A DNA stretch of 64,000 bases from assembly GCF_000161835.1 (NCBI RefSeq), contig NZ_GG697169.2, forward strand, positions 2,608,575-2,672,574, read 5' to 3'. Positions 1 through 12,767 of the stretch are shown piece after piece (positions within the stretch are counted from its first letter, which is position 1; each line of letters starts with the position of its first letter). The notes under the pieces were generated by a model, which was not told the origin of the DNA, did not search any database, and saw only the letters and a list, made by a program, of their open reading frames with translations. The translations under genes were made by a program, and so were the position numbers. The stretch comes from Thalassobium sp. R2A62 (GTDB lineage: Bacteria > Pseudomonadota > Alphaproteobacteria > Rhodobacterales > Rhodobacteraceae).

Positions 1-588
<588 letters not shown>

Positions 589-601
589 CTAAAATTGCGG
601 G

Positions 602-3600
602 TCATTCGGCTGCAATGCCCTCTAGTCTATCTTCAATCGCGTCGGCTGCGTTTTGCAGCGCTGCAAGCGTGTCATCGTCGGGTGCCCAATAGTCGCGATC
701 TGATGCCTCCAGCAGGCGGTTTGCCATGCGCATCGATGCTTGCGGGTTCAGATCGGCAAGGCGTCTGCGCATCGCGTCATCCAGCACAAACGTCTCTGAA
801 AGCTCTTGGTATACCCAAGGCTCTACCGTGCCGGTGGTCGCGGACCATCCGACAGTGTTGGTGATATGCGCCTCGATCTGACGCACGCCTTCGTGGCCGT
901 GGTTCAGCAAAGGTTCATAGAATCTCGGGTTCAAACTGCGCGCGCGCGTCTCTAGCGCTACCTGTTCGCGCAAGGTTCGCACCTTTGCACCACCATGGGT
1001 TTGGTCACCGATATATATCGGGGTCTCTTTCCCGTTCTTGGCGCGCTTCACTGCGGCGGCAATGCCACCTAACGTATCGAAATAGTGGTCAACGGTTGTG
1101 ACGCCCAGTTCCACCGATTCAAGATTTTGGTAAGCCAATTCGACGTGCTCTAGAGTGTCTTGCAACAACGCCGCTTGTTTTGTCGCCTCGCCGTCAACAC
1201 CGTAAGCGAAGCTTTTGCGCGCCTCATACGCATCGGCCAGATCCCCGTCGTCTTCAAAGGCAGAGCTATCAACCAACTGGTTCACGTTGGACCCATACGC
1301 ACCCTCGGCGTTCGAAAATACGCGCAGGGCGGCGGTTTGCAGGTCGCAGTCATTTTCGGTAGCGAACGCCAACGCGTGCTCGCGGATCGGGTTTAGGTCC
1401 AGTGGCTCATCCGCTTGCGCACATTGGAGGGCCGCATCGGCAAGCAACTTGGTTTGCAAAGGCAATAGATCGCGGAAGATGCCAGAAAGCGTCATAACCA
1501 CATCAACGCGCGCGCGACCCAATTCCGCCAATGATAACAAGTCAGCCCCGCAAAGCCGCCCATGCGTATCAAAGCGCGGCACCGCACCCATCAACGTTAG
1601 CGCTTGTGCGATAGGACCACCATTGGATTTGATGTTATCAGACCCCCACAAAACAAGCGCCACAGTCTTGGGTAAAGCGTCATGGGTTTTCAGCAGTTCT
1701 GCGGCCTGACGCGCGCCGTCTTGCATGGCATAAGCGGTCGGCATGCGGAACGGATCGAACGCGTGGATGTTGCGACCAGTAGGCAAGATGTCAGGCGCGT
1801 TGATGATGTCACCACCCGCAACTGGTTTGATAAATTGCCCGTTCAGCGCGTGCATCAAAGCATCCAGTTCGGCATTCTTTGAAAGGTGCGTGCGTGCGTT
1901 GCTGCGTGCCTCGGCGCTGTCAAACGTCATTAGGTTCAACATGTCTTCGACGGCGTCAGCAGACAGATCACGCCCGACAATATGCAAGCCATCAGGGATC
2001 AGTGCGTCTTCGGTTTCCAGAAGCTTGATCCACAGTGTTTGCAAATCTCGCGCGTCCAAATGCAGGGTCTCGGCTTGTGCGCGGATCAGCGCTTCGAGCT
2101 TCGCACGGTCGGCGTCGTCCGGCATCATCGTCCGCCATTTCGTCAGACTGTCCTTCAGATCAGCCAACCCGCGATAAAGACCAGATGCCTGTAGAGGCGG
2201 CGTCATATGCGTAATTGTGATCGCGTTGCTGCGGCGCTTGGCGAGGGTCGCCTCGGACGGATTGTTCGCGGCATAAAGGTAGATGTTCGGCATGTTCGCG
2301 ATCAGGCGATCAGGCCAGTCATTGCCACTACAGCCGTTCTGTTTGCCTGGCATAAATTCAAGCGCGCCGTGCATGCCGAAATGCAGCAAAGCGTCGGCTT
2401 TCAGTTCGTGTTTCAAAAACTGATAAAACGTGCTGAACGCATGTGTCGGGGCAAAGCCTGTCTCAAACAACAGGCGCATCGGGTCGCCTTCATAGCCAAA
2501 TGTGGGCTGCACACCGACAAAGACGCGACCAAACTGCGCGCCCAAAATAAAGACGTCCGATCCATTTGACTGGATGCGACCGGGGGCCGGCCCCCAGACG
2601 GCCTCAATCTCGGACAACCAAGGTGTGTTGGCGACGATCGCATCAGCGCTAACGCGTGCGGCAACATTCGCCTCTTGTCCATAAGTGCGTGCATTGCCTT
2701 GCAAAACAGCTGCACGCAGGTCTTCGACAGTCGCGGGCGGTGTAACGTCATAGCCATCGGCTGCCATTTTGTGCAACGTATTATGCAGGCTTTCAAACAC
2801 CGACAAATATGCCGCCGTACCAACAGCCCCGGCATTTGGTGGAAAACCGAACAGCACAATGCCCACGGTCTTTTCTGCATTTTCTTTACGGCGCAAGATC
2901 GCTAAACGCTCGGCCTTTTCGACCAACGCGTCGATCCGTTCGGGGCAGGGGGCCATCGCCTTGATCGCGCCTACTGCGGGGCAATTGTGTGCACAACCGC
3001 TGCAGCCGTCTGACGCATGGCGACCCGCAAACACTGTTGGATTTGTGGCGCCGTCAATCTCTGGCAACGCAACCAGCATGGTTGCTTCAATCGGGCTAAG
3101 CCCTTGGCCGCCTTGCGCCCATTGCGACAGGGTCTGGAATTCGAGTGGCTGCGCTGCGATGTACGGTACGTCGAGGTCGGCGAGTGCGGCCACTGCACTA
3201 TCGGTGTCGTTGTAGGCAGGGCCGCCGACAAGTGAGAAGCCGGTCAAAGACACCAGCGCGTCGATTTGACCCGCGTGATAAGCGTCAATCGCAGGGCGGC
3301 CATCAAGCCCTCCCGCAAAAGCCGGAATAACCCGCATACCGCGGGCTTCGAACGTGCGAATGACATGATCGTAGTGGGCCGTGTCGCTCGCCAAAATATA
3401 GCTGCGCAACATGACGATACCGATTGTGGGCCCTGTCCCCTTGATCGGCAGATCCGCAATATTGGTGGCAATGTGATGATCCGGCAAATCAGGATGATAA
3501 AGGCCAACTTCAGGGTATTCCACAGGTGCCGCAGCCTGCACGCCACGCCATGCAGGCACGCCCGCGTAGCGCGAAATCAGGAACCGCACGAGGCTTTCGA

Positions 3601-4123
3601 TGTTATCGTCTGACCCACCCAACCAATATTGCATCGTCAGAAACCATGCGCGCAGGTCTTGGCTCTTGCCTGGGATCAGGCGGAGAATTTTGGGGATGCG
3701 GCGCAGCATCTTCATCTGACCCGCTCCAGCGCTGCCAGACTTCTTTGCAGGCTTCAGTTTTTTCAGCAACGCCATGGCACCCGTCGCAGGGCGCATCATG
3801 TCCAGATCACCCATCTTGGTCAGCTGCACGATTTCCTGATCTGCGATGATACCCACCATCGCATCACAGTCTTCACGGCGCGCGTTCAGATCGGGCAAAA
3901 TGGCTTTGATATGCTCTTCTAGGAAGATCACTGACGTCACAATAATATTGGCGCGTGCGATATCATTGCGGGCTGCCAGCAGCGCTTCGGGGTCTTTTGC
4001 CCACTCTGCAGCGGCGTGGATTTTCAGCTGCAGTCCCGGAAAGTCGGAAGTTAATTGCGGCGCCACACGCGAAGCCGGACCCGCTGCGTGGCGGTCCAGC
4101 GTTAACAACACAACGTTGTACAT
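602..4123 (-). CDS. bchH: BchH, magnesium chelatase large subunit
   Basis: The porphyrin-binding subunit of magnesium chelatase, which inserts Mg into protoporphyrin IX together with BchI and BchD (not in this window). About 1173 residues, the usual size for the BchH/CobN family. The frame is open upstream to 4279, but that extension overlaps bchB and looks non-coding. The family N-terminus (MYNVVLLTLDRHAAGPA) begins at the ATG at 4123, so I start there, 13 bases after the bchB stop. Soluble; no membrane segments seen. It sits between bchB and bchL in the coupled bch operon. Confidence 0.96.
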   Translation of the reverse strand: MYNVVLLTLDRHAAGPASRVAPQLTSDFPGLQLKIHAAAEWAKDPEALLAARNDIARANIIVTSVIFLEEHIKAILPDLNARREDCDAMVGIIADQEIVQLTKMGDLDMMRPATGAMALLKKLKPAKKSGSAGAGQMKMLRRIPKILRLIPGKSQDLRAWFLTMQYWLGGSDDNIESLVRFLISRYAGVPAWRGVQAAAPVEYPEVGLYHPDLPDHHIATNIADLPIKGTGPTIGIVMLRSYILASDTAHYDHVIRTFEARGMRVIPAFAGGLDGRPAIDAYHAGQIDALVSLTGFSLVGGPAYNDTDSAVAALADLDVPYIAAQPLEFQTLSQWAQGGQGLSPIEATMLVALPEIDGATNPTVFAGRHASDGCSGCAHNCPAVGAIKAMAPCPERIDALVEKAERLAILRRKENAEKTVGIVLFGFPPNAGAVGTAAYLSVFESLHNTLHKMAADGYDVTPPATVEDLRAAVLQGNARTYGQEANVAARVSADAIVANTPWLSEIEAVWGPAPGRIQSNGSDVFILGAQFGRVFVGVQPTFGYEGDPMRLLFETGFAPTHAFSTFYQFLKHELKADALLHFGMHGALEFMPGKQNGCSGNDWPDRLIANMPNIYLYAANNPSEATLAKRRSNAITITHMTPPLQASGLYRGLADLKDSLTKWRTMMPDDADRAKLEALIRAQAETLHLDARDLQTLWIKLLETEDALIPDGLHIVGRDLSADAVEDMLNLMTFDSAEARSNARTHLSKNAELDALMHALNGQFIKPVAGGDIINAPDILPTGRNIHAFDPFRMPTAYAMQDGARQAAELLKTHDALPKTVALVLWGSDNIKSNGGPIAQALTLMGAVPRFDTHGRLCGADLLSLAELGRARVDVVMTLSGIFRDLLPLQTKLLADAALQCAQADEPLDLNPIREHALAFATENDCDLQTAALRVFSNAEGAYGSNVNQLVDSSAFEDDGDLADAYEARKSFAYGVDGEATKQAALLQDTLEHVELAYQNLESVELGVTTVDHYFDTLGGIAAAVKRAKNGKETPIYIGDQTHGGAKVRTLREQVALETRARSLNPRFYEPLLNHGHEGVRQIEAHITNTVGWSATTGTVEPWVYQELSETFVLDDAMRRRLADLNPQASMRMANRLLEASDRDYWAPDDDTLAALQNAADAIEDRLEGIAAE

Positions 4124-4136
4124 TTGATATGTTACG

Positions 4137-7413
<3,277 letters not shown>

Positions 7414-7469
7414 GAAGCCCCCCTGAGGCCATTAACTCTTGGGTAAAATCTGGCAGGAAGCCCCAGTTG

Positions 7470-7487
7470 TGTCAACTTTGATTTACA
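7470..7487. promoter_or_regulatory. PpsR/CrtJ-type binding site, bchF-proximal
   Basis: TGTCAACTTTGATTTACA fits TGT-N12-ACA, the palindrome bound by PpsR/CrtJ in Rhodobacter. On the minus strand it contains a perfect TTGACA hexamer (7475-7470) pointing toward bchF, so bound PpsR would cover a likely -35 box. The site ends 57 bases from the bchF start. Confidence 0.8.
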
Positions 7488-7565
7488 GTAATGGCACGTT
7501 ATTTTCCGCTTATCTCCAAAGTAATATTCATGTTTTTATGAATTATGTGGTGGCAATTCAAATAC

Positions 7566-7583
7566 TGTCTGAATTTATTGACA
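7566..7583. promoter_or_regulatory. PpsR/CrtJ-type binding site, ppaA-proximal
   Basis: TGTCTGAATTTATTGACA fits TGT-N12-ACA with extended TGTC/GACA arms. TTGACA at 7578-7583 points toward ppaA, and GAATAT, a weak -10 candidate, follows after 17 bases. It lies 96 bases from the other site, close to nine helical turns, which would suit looping or cooperative binding of PpsR tetramers. Confidence 0.8.
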
Positions 7584-7604
7584 TATGATTTCCAATCACC
7601 GAAT

Positions 7605-8420
7605 ATGACCAACAATGCGATTGGCGAAGGGCACGGAACTGCGCCCTGCAAACCTTGGGGGAGTGTCGTGTTACAACACCAACATGCGTTCATGGCCGAT
7701 GACATATGCGAGATCACGCTGGTGGCCCGCCGCGCCCTGTCCGCTTTGGTGGCAAAGGACGGGATTCTAATACATGCGTCAGATACACAGGCGCGGGGCC
7801 CACTGACACAGCCGTTGTTTGACGCGGCCGTTCACGTCGATCCCCGCGTTTTGACAGACCTTTTGGCGACGCTTCAAGCAAGCGGTCATAGCGGCACTAA
7901 GATCGCCTTTGACGTACTGCCAGACGTCGCACGACAACTCGGAACCGCCTGGGAAGATGACACCATTTCCTTTACTGACGTCACCGTTGGTTGCGCGCGC
8001 CTGCAGCGCGCTTTGCACCACTTGACCGATGACACGCACCATACCCCCCTCGCGACGGGAGATCAGCGCGATTGCCTTGTGATCGTGCCCAAGGGCGCCC
8101 AACACACGTTTGGCGCGATGATTTTGGCCAAGCAACTGCGCTATGCGGGCATGCGGGTCACGATTGATCTAGAGGCTTCACCCGATACGCTTTCCGCGCT
8201 TGCAAAATCACAATTTTTTCACAACGTGTTTATGTCTGCATCACTGTCTGAAACATCTGACACTTTATGCGAATTGACGCGGACTATTCATGCGCAATGG
8301 CCTGATTCCAAAGTAATTTTGGGCGGAACCTATTTGCACAGAGACGACAGCAATATGGCTGCAGTGGGTGCGGATCATGTAACGCAAAATTTGCAAGATG
8401 CGTTAGATCTATGCATCTAG
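7605..8420 (+). CDS. ppaA: PpaA/AerR, cobalamin-binding photosynthesis regulator
   Basis: B12-binding antirepressor family protein that modulates PpsR/CrtJ. The C-terminal half has the family motif KGAQHTFGAMILA, with the histidine that contacts cobalamin in AerR, and a helical W-rich region before it (AWEDDTISFTDVT). From the ATG at 7605 it has 271 residues. A GTG at 7668, preceded by GGGGGAG (7657-7663), would give 250 residues, nearer the classical PpaA size; both starts may be used. It lies just upstream of ppsR on the same strand, the arrangement known from Rhodobacter. Confidence 0.85.
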   Translation: MTNNAIGEGHGTAPCKPWGSVVLQHQHAFMADDICEITLVARRALSALVAKDGILIHASDTQARGPLTQPLFDAAVHVDPRVLTDLLATLQASGHSGTKIAFDVLPDVARQLGTAWEDDTISFTDVTVGCARLQRALHHLTDDTHHTPLATGDQRDCLVIVPKGAQHTFGAMILAKQLRYAGMRVTIDLEASPDTLSALAKSQFFHNVFMSASLSETSDTLCELTRTIHAQWPDSKVILGGTYLHRDDSNMAAVGADHVTQNLQDALDLCI

Positions 8421-8501
8421 GGATTCCGCTTTGCCAAAAATGTCGCTAAAGGTTCGGCGCTATGCGGGATTGATACGCGAATTAATAAGAGGCCATGACG
8501 A

Positions 8502-9914
8502 ATGACGTCACACGGCGAAACGACTTGGACCAGCGGCTTGATTCCCGTGACCGAAGCCGATGTCGCAGCTCGGATCGTCGCAAGTGTTGCCGATTTTGCG
8601 CTGACCATCGATGTGTCGGGCAAGATGTCGGCCGCGCGGTGTAATCCTGCTTTTGGTGGCGCTTCCCACATTGCAAGTTGGGCTGGCACGCAAGTTCAAC
8701 AGACCTTAACCGTTGAATCCATTCCAAAATTTGAGACGCGGATTGCGAAATTTATTGCAGCTGAAGCCAAGGTTTTGCCTGTTGAGTTGAACCACAAAGC
8801 CGCGGAAAATTTCCCTGAACTGCCGGTCAAATACACGTTCCACTATATTGACCGCGACGGGGCCATCTTGATGCTTGGCCAAGATTTGCGCCGCACCGCT
8901 GAAATGCAACAACAGCTTGTCGCGGCTCAAATAGCACTTGAGGCCGACTACGAGGCACAGCGGGAACATGACATTCGGTTGCGTGTCTTGATGGAATCAT
9001 CTGACGAGCCGACGATCTTTTTGTCGGTCGCAACAGGGCTAGTGGTGTCTTGCAATGCAGCAGCCGAGCTGCTGTTGGGCAAGTCAAAAGACGATTTGGT
9101 TGGTGCCGTATTCGCCGCAGAATTTGAATCTAAGGGTCGCAAAGACGTTGTTGACCGGATGGTCACCGCCGCGACAGAACAATCGCAATCCCCCGTCGCC
9201 GTCAAAAGCATCAAGGGCAACCGCAAGCTGACTCTGGTTCCGACATTGTTCCGCGGCGCGCAAAGTCAAATGCTGCTCTGCAAGATTAAGTCGTCCGGCG
9301 CGCAGGTGGAATCCGCAGACCACTTGCGGGGCCAGCTTTCAGATTTGTACCAGAACGGCGTCGATGCATTCGTCTTTGTTTCAGGTGCAGGCCAAATCCT
9401 GAGCGCGAACGACGCGTTCTTAAAAGTGGCTAACGTGACCCACTCGCAATCAATCAAGAACCGGTCAATGTCAGACTTTTTGGCGCGCGGCAGCACCGAT
9501 CTGAATGTGATGATTGAAAATGCTCGGCGCAGCGGTGGCATGCGCCTTTATGCGACGCGGGTCATAAGTGAACATGGCGTCGAGCGTCCGGTTGAAATTT
9601 CTACCACGCAATTGCGCACGGGAACTGACCCTGTCTTTGCCATGATCATGCGCGATTCTCACCGGGTTGAGACACCAAAAACGCACCGCAAACAGATCAC
9701 TGACGTTGATATGCATTCAGTGATCGAACTGATCGGTGGGCAATCTCTAAAAGATATCGTCGCCAAGACAACGGACGTTGTGGAGAAGATGTGCATCGAA
9801 ACCGTGGTAGAGATGACGTCAAACAACCGCGTTGCCGCAGCTGAAATGTTGGGGCTTTCTCGTCAATCACTTTATGTGAAACTGCGCAAATACGGGCTTG
9901 TCAGCAAAACCTAA
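8502..9914 (+). CDS. ppsR: PpsR/CrtJ, redox-responsive repressor of photosynthesis genes
   Basis: Transcription factor that represses bch, crt and puf genes under oxygen. 470 residues: N-terminal PAS-like domain (about 15-125), Q-rich linker (134-150), two further PAS domains (about 160-262 and 280-385) and a Fis-type helix-turn-helix (about 427-466, ending in LGLSRQSLYVKL). Cys260 and Cys431 lie 171 residues apart, near the positions of the two redox cysteines known in R. sphaeroides PpsR (251 and 424). An AAGAGG ribosome site (8487-8492) supports the ATG at 8502. It follows ppaA by 81 bases. Confidence 0.94.
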   Translation: MTSHGETTWTSGLIPVTEADVAARIVASVADFALTIDVSGKMSAARCNPAFGGASHIASWAGTQVQQTLTVESIPKFETRIAKFIAAEAKVLPVELNHKAAENFPELPVKYTFHYIDRDGAILMLGQDLRRTAEMQQQLVAAQIALEADYEAQREHDIRLRVLMESSDEPTIFLSVATGLVVSCNAAAELLLGKSKDDLVGAVFAAEFESKGRKDVVDRMVTAATEQSQSPVAVKSIKGNRKLTLVPTLFRGAQSQMLLCKIKSSGAQVESADHLRGQLSDLYQNGVDAFVFVSGAGQILSANDAFLKVANVTHSQSIKNRSMSDFLARGSTDLNVMIENARRSGGMRLYATRVISEHGVERPVEISTTQLRTGTDPVFAMIMRDSHRVETPKTHRKQITDVDMHSVIELIGGQSLKDIVAKTTDVVEKMCIETVVEMTSNNRVAAAEMLGLSRQSLYVKLRKYGLVSKT

Positions 9915-9915
9915 T

Positions 9916-10761
9916 TCAGGCGGTCGCCTGCGCTTCATAAAGTGTGGTCATCTGCATTTTGGCATCTTCAATCGACGGTGCGATGATATCCAAACCAAGC
10001 AGATCAAGGATCGGCCGCAGTTCCGAAACATTTGACCCGCCGACCAGAATAATCAATGACGGGCTGCAAATATTCAAAGCAACGACAAGCCGCGACAAAG
10101 CCTCGATAGAGTGCTTGCCACTGACCGACAGCCCCAAAATGCCAACTGGAGTTTTTCCAATCTCGGCAACAAGTTCATCGTGATCCATCCCGACTTTCAA
10201 CGCGATGTCCCACCCGTCCTTTCGAAAAAAATCTGCAGCCATATGAACGCCAAGCGTATGATCTTCGCCCGGTACGGCCGCAAAAACGGCTGCTTTGCCA
10301 TGCAGAGGCAGCTTGGGTTCGAAAAGATGGCGCAGGCTGCGCATGATCGCATACATCCGGCCCGTGGCCACGGTCACCTGTGAAAATGACAGTTCATCGT
10401 TGACCCATTTGTCGCCCAAGATCCGGGCCGCAGCTGCAAGCTGCTTGAGGTAAATATCTTCAGCGCGCACGCCGTCAGCCCGTAATTCCGAAATAATACC
10501 CGACGCAGCTTTGTCGTCATCCGATAGCAATGCGACACACAGTTTTTCTAGCGCTTCGGGGTTGGCCTCATACGGGACATGGCCCAACATTCGATCTTTT
10601 GACGCCACACGCATGATGACTTCGCGCGCAAGATTGGCCACCAAATCTTCGGGAAGTTTCTCTTTCAGACGCCGGATTTTCGCTTGGCTACGCTTGTAAA
10701 CATCAATCGCGACCGGGGCGTCGGCAGTACGTGTCTGCAGTTTGTCGTTGTTCCCCGACAT
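9916..10761 (-). CDS. Second cobalamin-binding (AerR/methanogenesis-corrinoid type) regulator-like protein
   Basis: 281 residues, convergent with ppsR (stops one base apart). An N-terminal helical half (about 75-150, containing KWVNDELSFSQVTVATGRMYA) resembles the cap domain of B12 photoreceptor proteins. The C-terminal Rossmann-like half contains GEDHTLGVHMAADFF, with the cobalamin-facing histidine. It differs strongly from PpaA in this window and is not a recent copy. A strong GAGGAGG site (10770-10776) precedes the ATG. I infer a light, B12 or redox signalling role in photosynthesis control from family and position. The target is unknown. Confidence 0.75.
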   Translation of the reverse strand: MSGNNDKLQTRTADAPVAIDVYKRSQAKIRRLKEKLPEDLVANLAREVIMRVASKDRMLGHVPYEANPEALEKLCVALLSDDDKAASGIISELRADGVRAEDIYLKQLAAAARILGDKWVNDELSFSQVTVATGRMYAIMRSLRHLFEPKLPLHGKAAVFAAVPGEDHTLGVHMAADFFRKDGWDIALKVGMDHDELVAEIGKTPVGILGLSVSGKHSIEALSRLVVALNICSPSLIILVGGSNVSELRPILDLLGLDIIAPSIEDAKMQMTTLYEAQATA

Positions 10762-10925
10762 TGATCAATCCTCCTCGTCCAAACGCCACTATCACTTTGA
10801 CTATGGCTGCAACGGCATCCGTCAACATTTTACGATGAAGGCAAAAAGACCTCTGACAGGCAGGACCTGCAGCATCCCCCGCAAACATCCTAGGTCAGAA
10901 GATCGGAAAGGAGATAGTCCGGTAT

Positions 10926-10954
10926 TACCACCGCGTATAACTACGCACGTGGTA
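10926..10954 (-). terminator. Weak hairpin after the response regulator gene
   Basis: TACCAC (10926-10931) pairs with GTGGTA (10949-10954), with partial pairing inside. It lies just after the stop of the leftward response regulator gene. There is no T-run, so terminator function is only a suggestion. Confidence 0.3.
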
Positions 10955-10960
10955 TCCGAA

Positions 10961-11566
10961 TTAGCCCAACATACGGACCAAGTCAGCGATGCCACGCGCG
11001 TGCATCTTTTCGCGGATACGCGACCGGTGGCCTTCGACGGTGCGCTGACTGACGTCCAGCGCACTTGCGATTTCCTTGTTCAGTTTCCCTGTCAAAAGAT
11101 GATCAAGTATTTCACGTTCGCGATCCGTCAGTTTCTCCAATCGGCTAGCCACAACCTTTTTCGATACCACTGTGGCTTGCCGGTTAAAAAGCATCCCTGA
11201 CGCCGTGGTCAGCGCCTCTAGTAGTTGGGCCTTGGAAGCAGGCTTTTCGATGAAGTCAATTGCACCTGCCTGCATTGCTTTGACCGCAATCGAAACATTG
11301 CCGTGGGCAGTGATAACGATGATCGGAATGGCGATCCCGTTATCGTTGAGATAACTTTGCAATTGAATCCCGCTCATTCCAGGCAGGCGTACGTCCAAGA
11401 TCATGCAAGCGCGCTTTGCAGGGTCATATATTTGTATGAAATGTTCAGCCGACGGGCACGGGATCGTATCAATCCCATGCGCCGCCAATAGCGCGCAAAG
11501 CGACGCAAGAACCGCAGCATTATCTTCGACCACATAGACCGAAAAGTATTCATCCGTGTTCGTCAT
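10961..11566 (-). CDS. FixJ-like two-component response regulator (receiver + LuxR helix-turn-helix)
   Basis: 201 residues. Receiver domain 8-122, with acidic residues E14 and D15, phospho-acceptor D58 (MILDVRLPGMSG), T86 and K108 (FIEKP). LuxR-type helix-turn-helix about 138-195 (LTDREREILDHLL). It overlaps the upstream kinase gene by 17 bases, so it is almost certainly the partner of that kinase. The 'DVRLPGMSG' receiver and the short linker are typical of the FixJ/TodR class. The target genes are not visible; the nearby photosynthesis regulators make that pathway a reasonable guess. Confidence 0.9.
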   Translation of the reverse strand: MTNTDEYFSVYVVEDNAAVLASLCALLAAHGIDTIPCPSAEHFIQIYDPAKRACMILDVRLPGMSGIQLQSYLNDNGIAIPIIVITAHGNVSIAVKAMQAGAIDFIEKPASKAQLLEALTTASGMLFNRQATVVSKKVVASRLEKLTDREREILDHLLTGKLNKEIASALDVSQRTVEGHRSRIREKMHARGIADLVRMLG

Positions 11567-12767
11567 CTAGCCCCGCTTGGATTGGTAGTTCAAACATCAA
11601 AATAGCACCACTGTCCGACGGCTCTGCCCAGATACGCCCGGCGTGCGCCTCTACGATTGAACGACAAAGAGAGAGGCCAATGCCCATACCCTTGGTTGTC
11701 GACGCGTGGAACGGCTCGAAGATCAGCCTGCGGGCATCGTCGGGTATGCCAGGCCCAGTATCCACAACCGTGATCCGTACCACGTCGCCTTGTGGATGCG
11801 CCCTAATCGTTAGCTGTTGGGTCTGCGATTTTTCCATCGCAGCAAGGCTGTTGCGCGACAAGTTCAACAAGACCTGACCGACGTGCACCGGATCGGCTAG
11901 AAGCAGCGGCAGATCCGCGTCCAGATCGAGACTCACTTTCAAGCGCGGCATATCAACGGGAACCAACGCCAGGCTAACACTTTGGCGGATCACTTTATCA
12001 AGATCAATGAACTCCGACTTCAAATCGCCGCGCGAAATGAAATCACGCACCCGTCTGACTAATTCGCCAGCGCGGGCCGTTTCCGTCACGGCGGTATCCA
12101 TCAAAGCCACCGCTCGCGGCGGCATATCAATGCCCGCATTCTTGAATTCTTGCGGGCACGCGCTGACATAATTGGAAATCGCAGACAGCGGCTGGTTCAA
12201 TTCGTGTGCAATTGCCGACGCCAACTCACAGAGTGAGCTTGCCCGTGCGGCATCCAACAATGCGTGCCGTAGGTGCAGCTCTTCCGCCTCAGCTTTCTTT
12301 TGCGCCTCGAGTGCGACACGTTCACGCTCCACACTGTTCAGCGCAAAAAGCGCCCGCCGCAAGATGCGCAGCGTGTCGCGGTCAATGGCGTCAAATGGCT
12401 TACTCTTACCCAGACGTTCTTCGCTCCAAAGCGCAAAAGACCCGCGTGGTGATAGTCGGGTAATGCCGTCCTTATCTTTAGTTTCGATCTTTTCTGGCTT
12501 ACCCGCCCAGCGGATCGTTTGCCGGTAAGTGCTGCGCAACAACACCATGTAATCTTGCCCATCATCAGACAGATTCAACACCGCAGCACCTGCAATCATT
12601 TTCCTCTGCTCCGGTGTCATGTCGATCACCGACGACAGATTGTCCGTGGTCCCAACACCCTCGATGGATTGCGCATCAAGCACGTCGTTGGTCTGCGCCC
12701 GCAACGCGGCGCGCAGCGCGCCAGAATGCGGCCCGCCTTGATCTGAATATTTGCCCTCGCCCACCAT
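11550..12767 (-). CDS. Histidine kinase with partial bacteriophytochrome PHY domain, chromophore domains missing
   Basis: 405 residues. Residues about 55-145 match the PHY domain of bacteriophytochromes: DYMVLLRSTYRQTIRWAGKP is followed by the tongue motif PRGSF (107-111). A coiled linker (145-175) leads to a phosphoacceptor region with His188 (AIAHELNQPLSAI) and an HATPase domain with N-box (QVLLNLSRNS), VDTGPGI, a F-box and GMGIGLSL. The PAS and GAF domains and the bilin-binding cysteine are absent, and an in-frame TAG stands four codons upstream of the ATG. It may be a decayed phytochrome or a remodelled kinase using another signal. Coupled to the downstream response regulator. Confidence 0.85.
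   Translation of the reverse strand: MVGEGKYSDQGGPHSGALRAALRAQTNDVLDAQSIEGVGTTDNLSSVIDMTPEQRKMIAGAAVLNLSDDGQDYMVLLRSTYRQTIRWAGKPEKIETKDKDGITRLSPRGSFALWSEERLGKSKPFDAIDRDTLRILRRALFALNSVERERVALEAQKKAEAEELHLRHALLDAARASSLCELASAIAHELNQPLSAISNYVSACPQEFKNAGIDMPPRAVALMDTAVTETARAGELVRRVRDFISRGDLKSEFIDLDKVIRQSVSLALVPVDMPRLKVSLDLDADLPLLLADPVHVGQVLLNLSRNSLAAMEKSQTQQLTIRAHPQGDVVRITVVDTGPGIPDDARRLIFEPFHASTTKGMGIGLSLCRSIVEAHAGRIWAEPSDSGAILMFELPIQAGLDDEHG

Noticed and set aside
11550-12767. FixL oxygen sensor
   Set aside because: No heme PAS domain is present; the N-terminal part matches a PHY domain.
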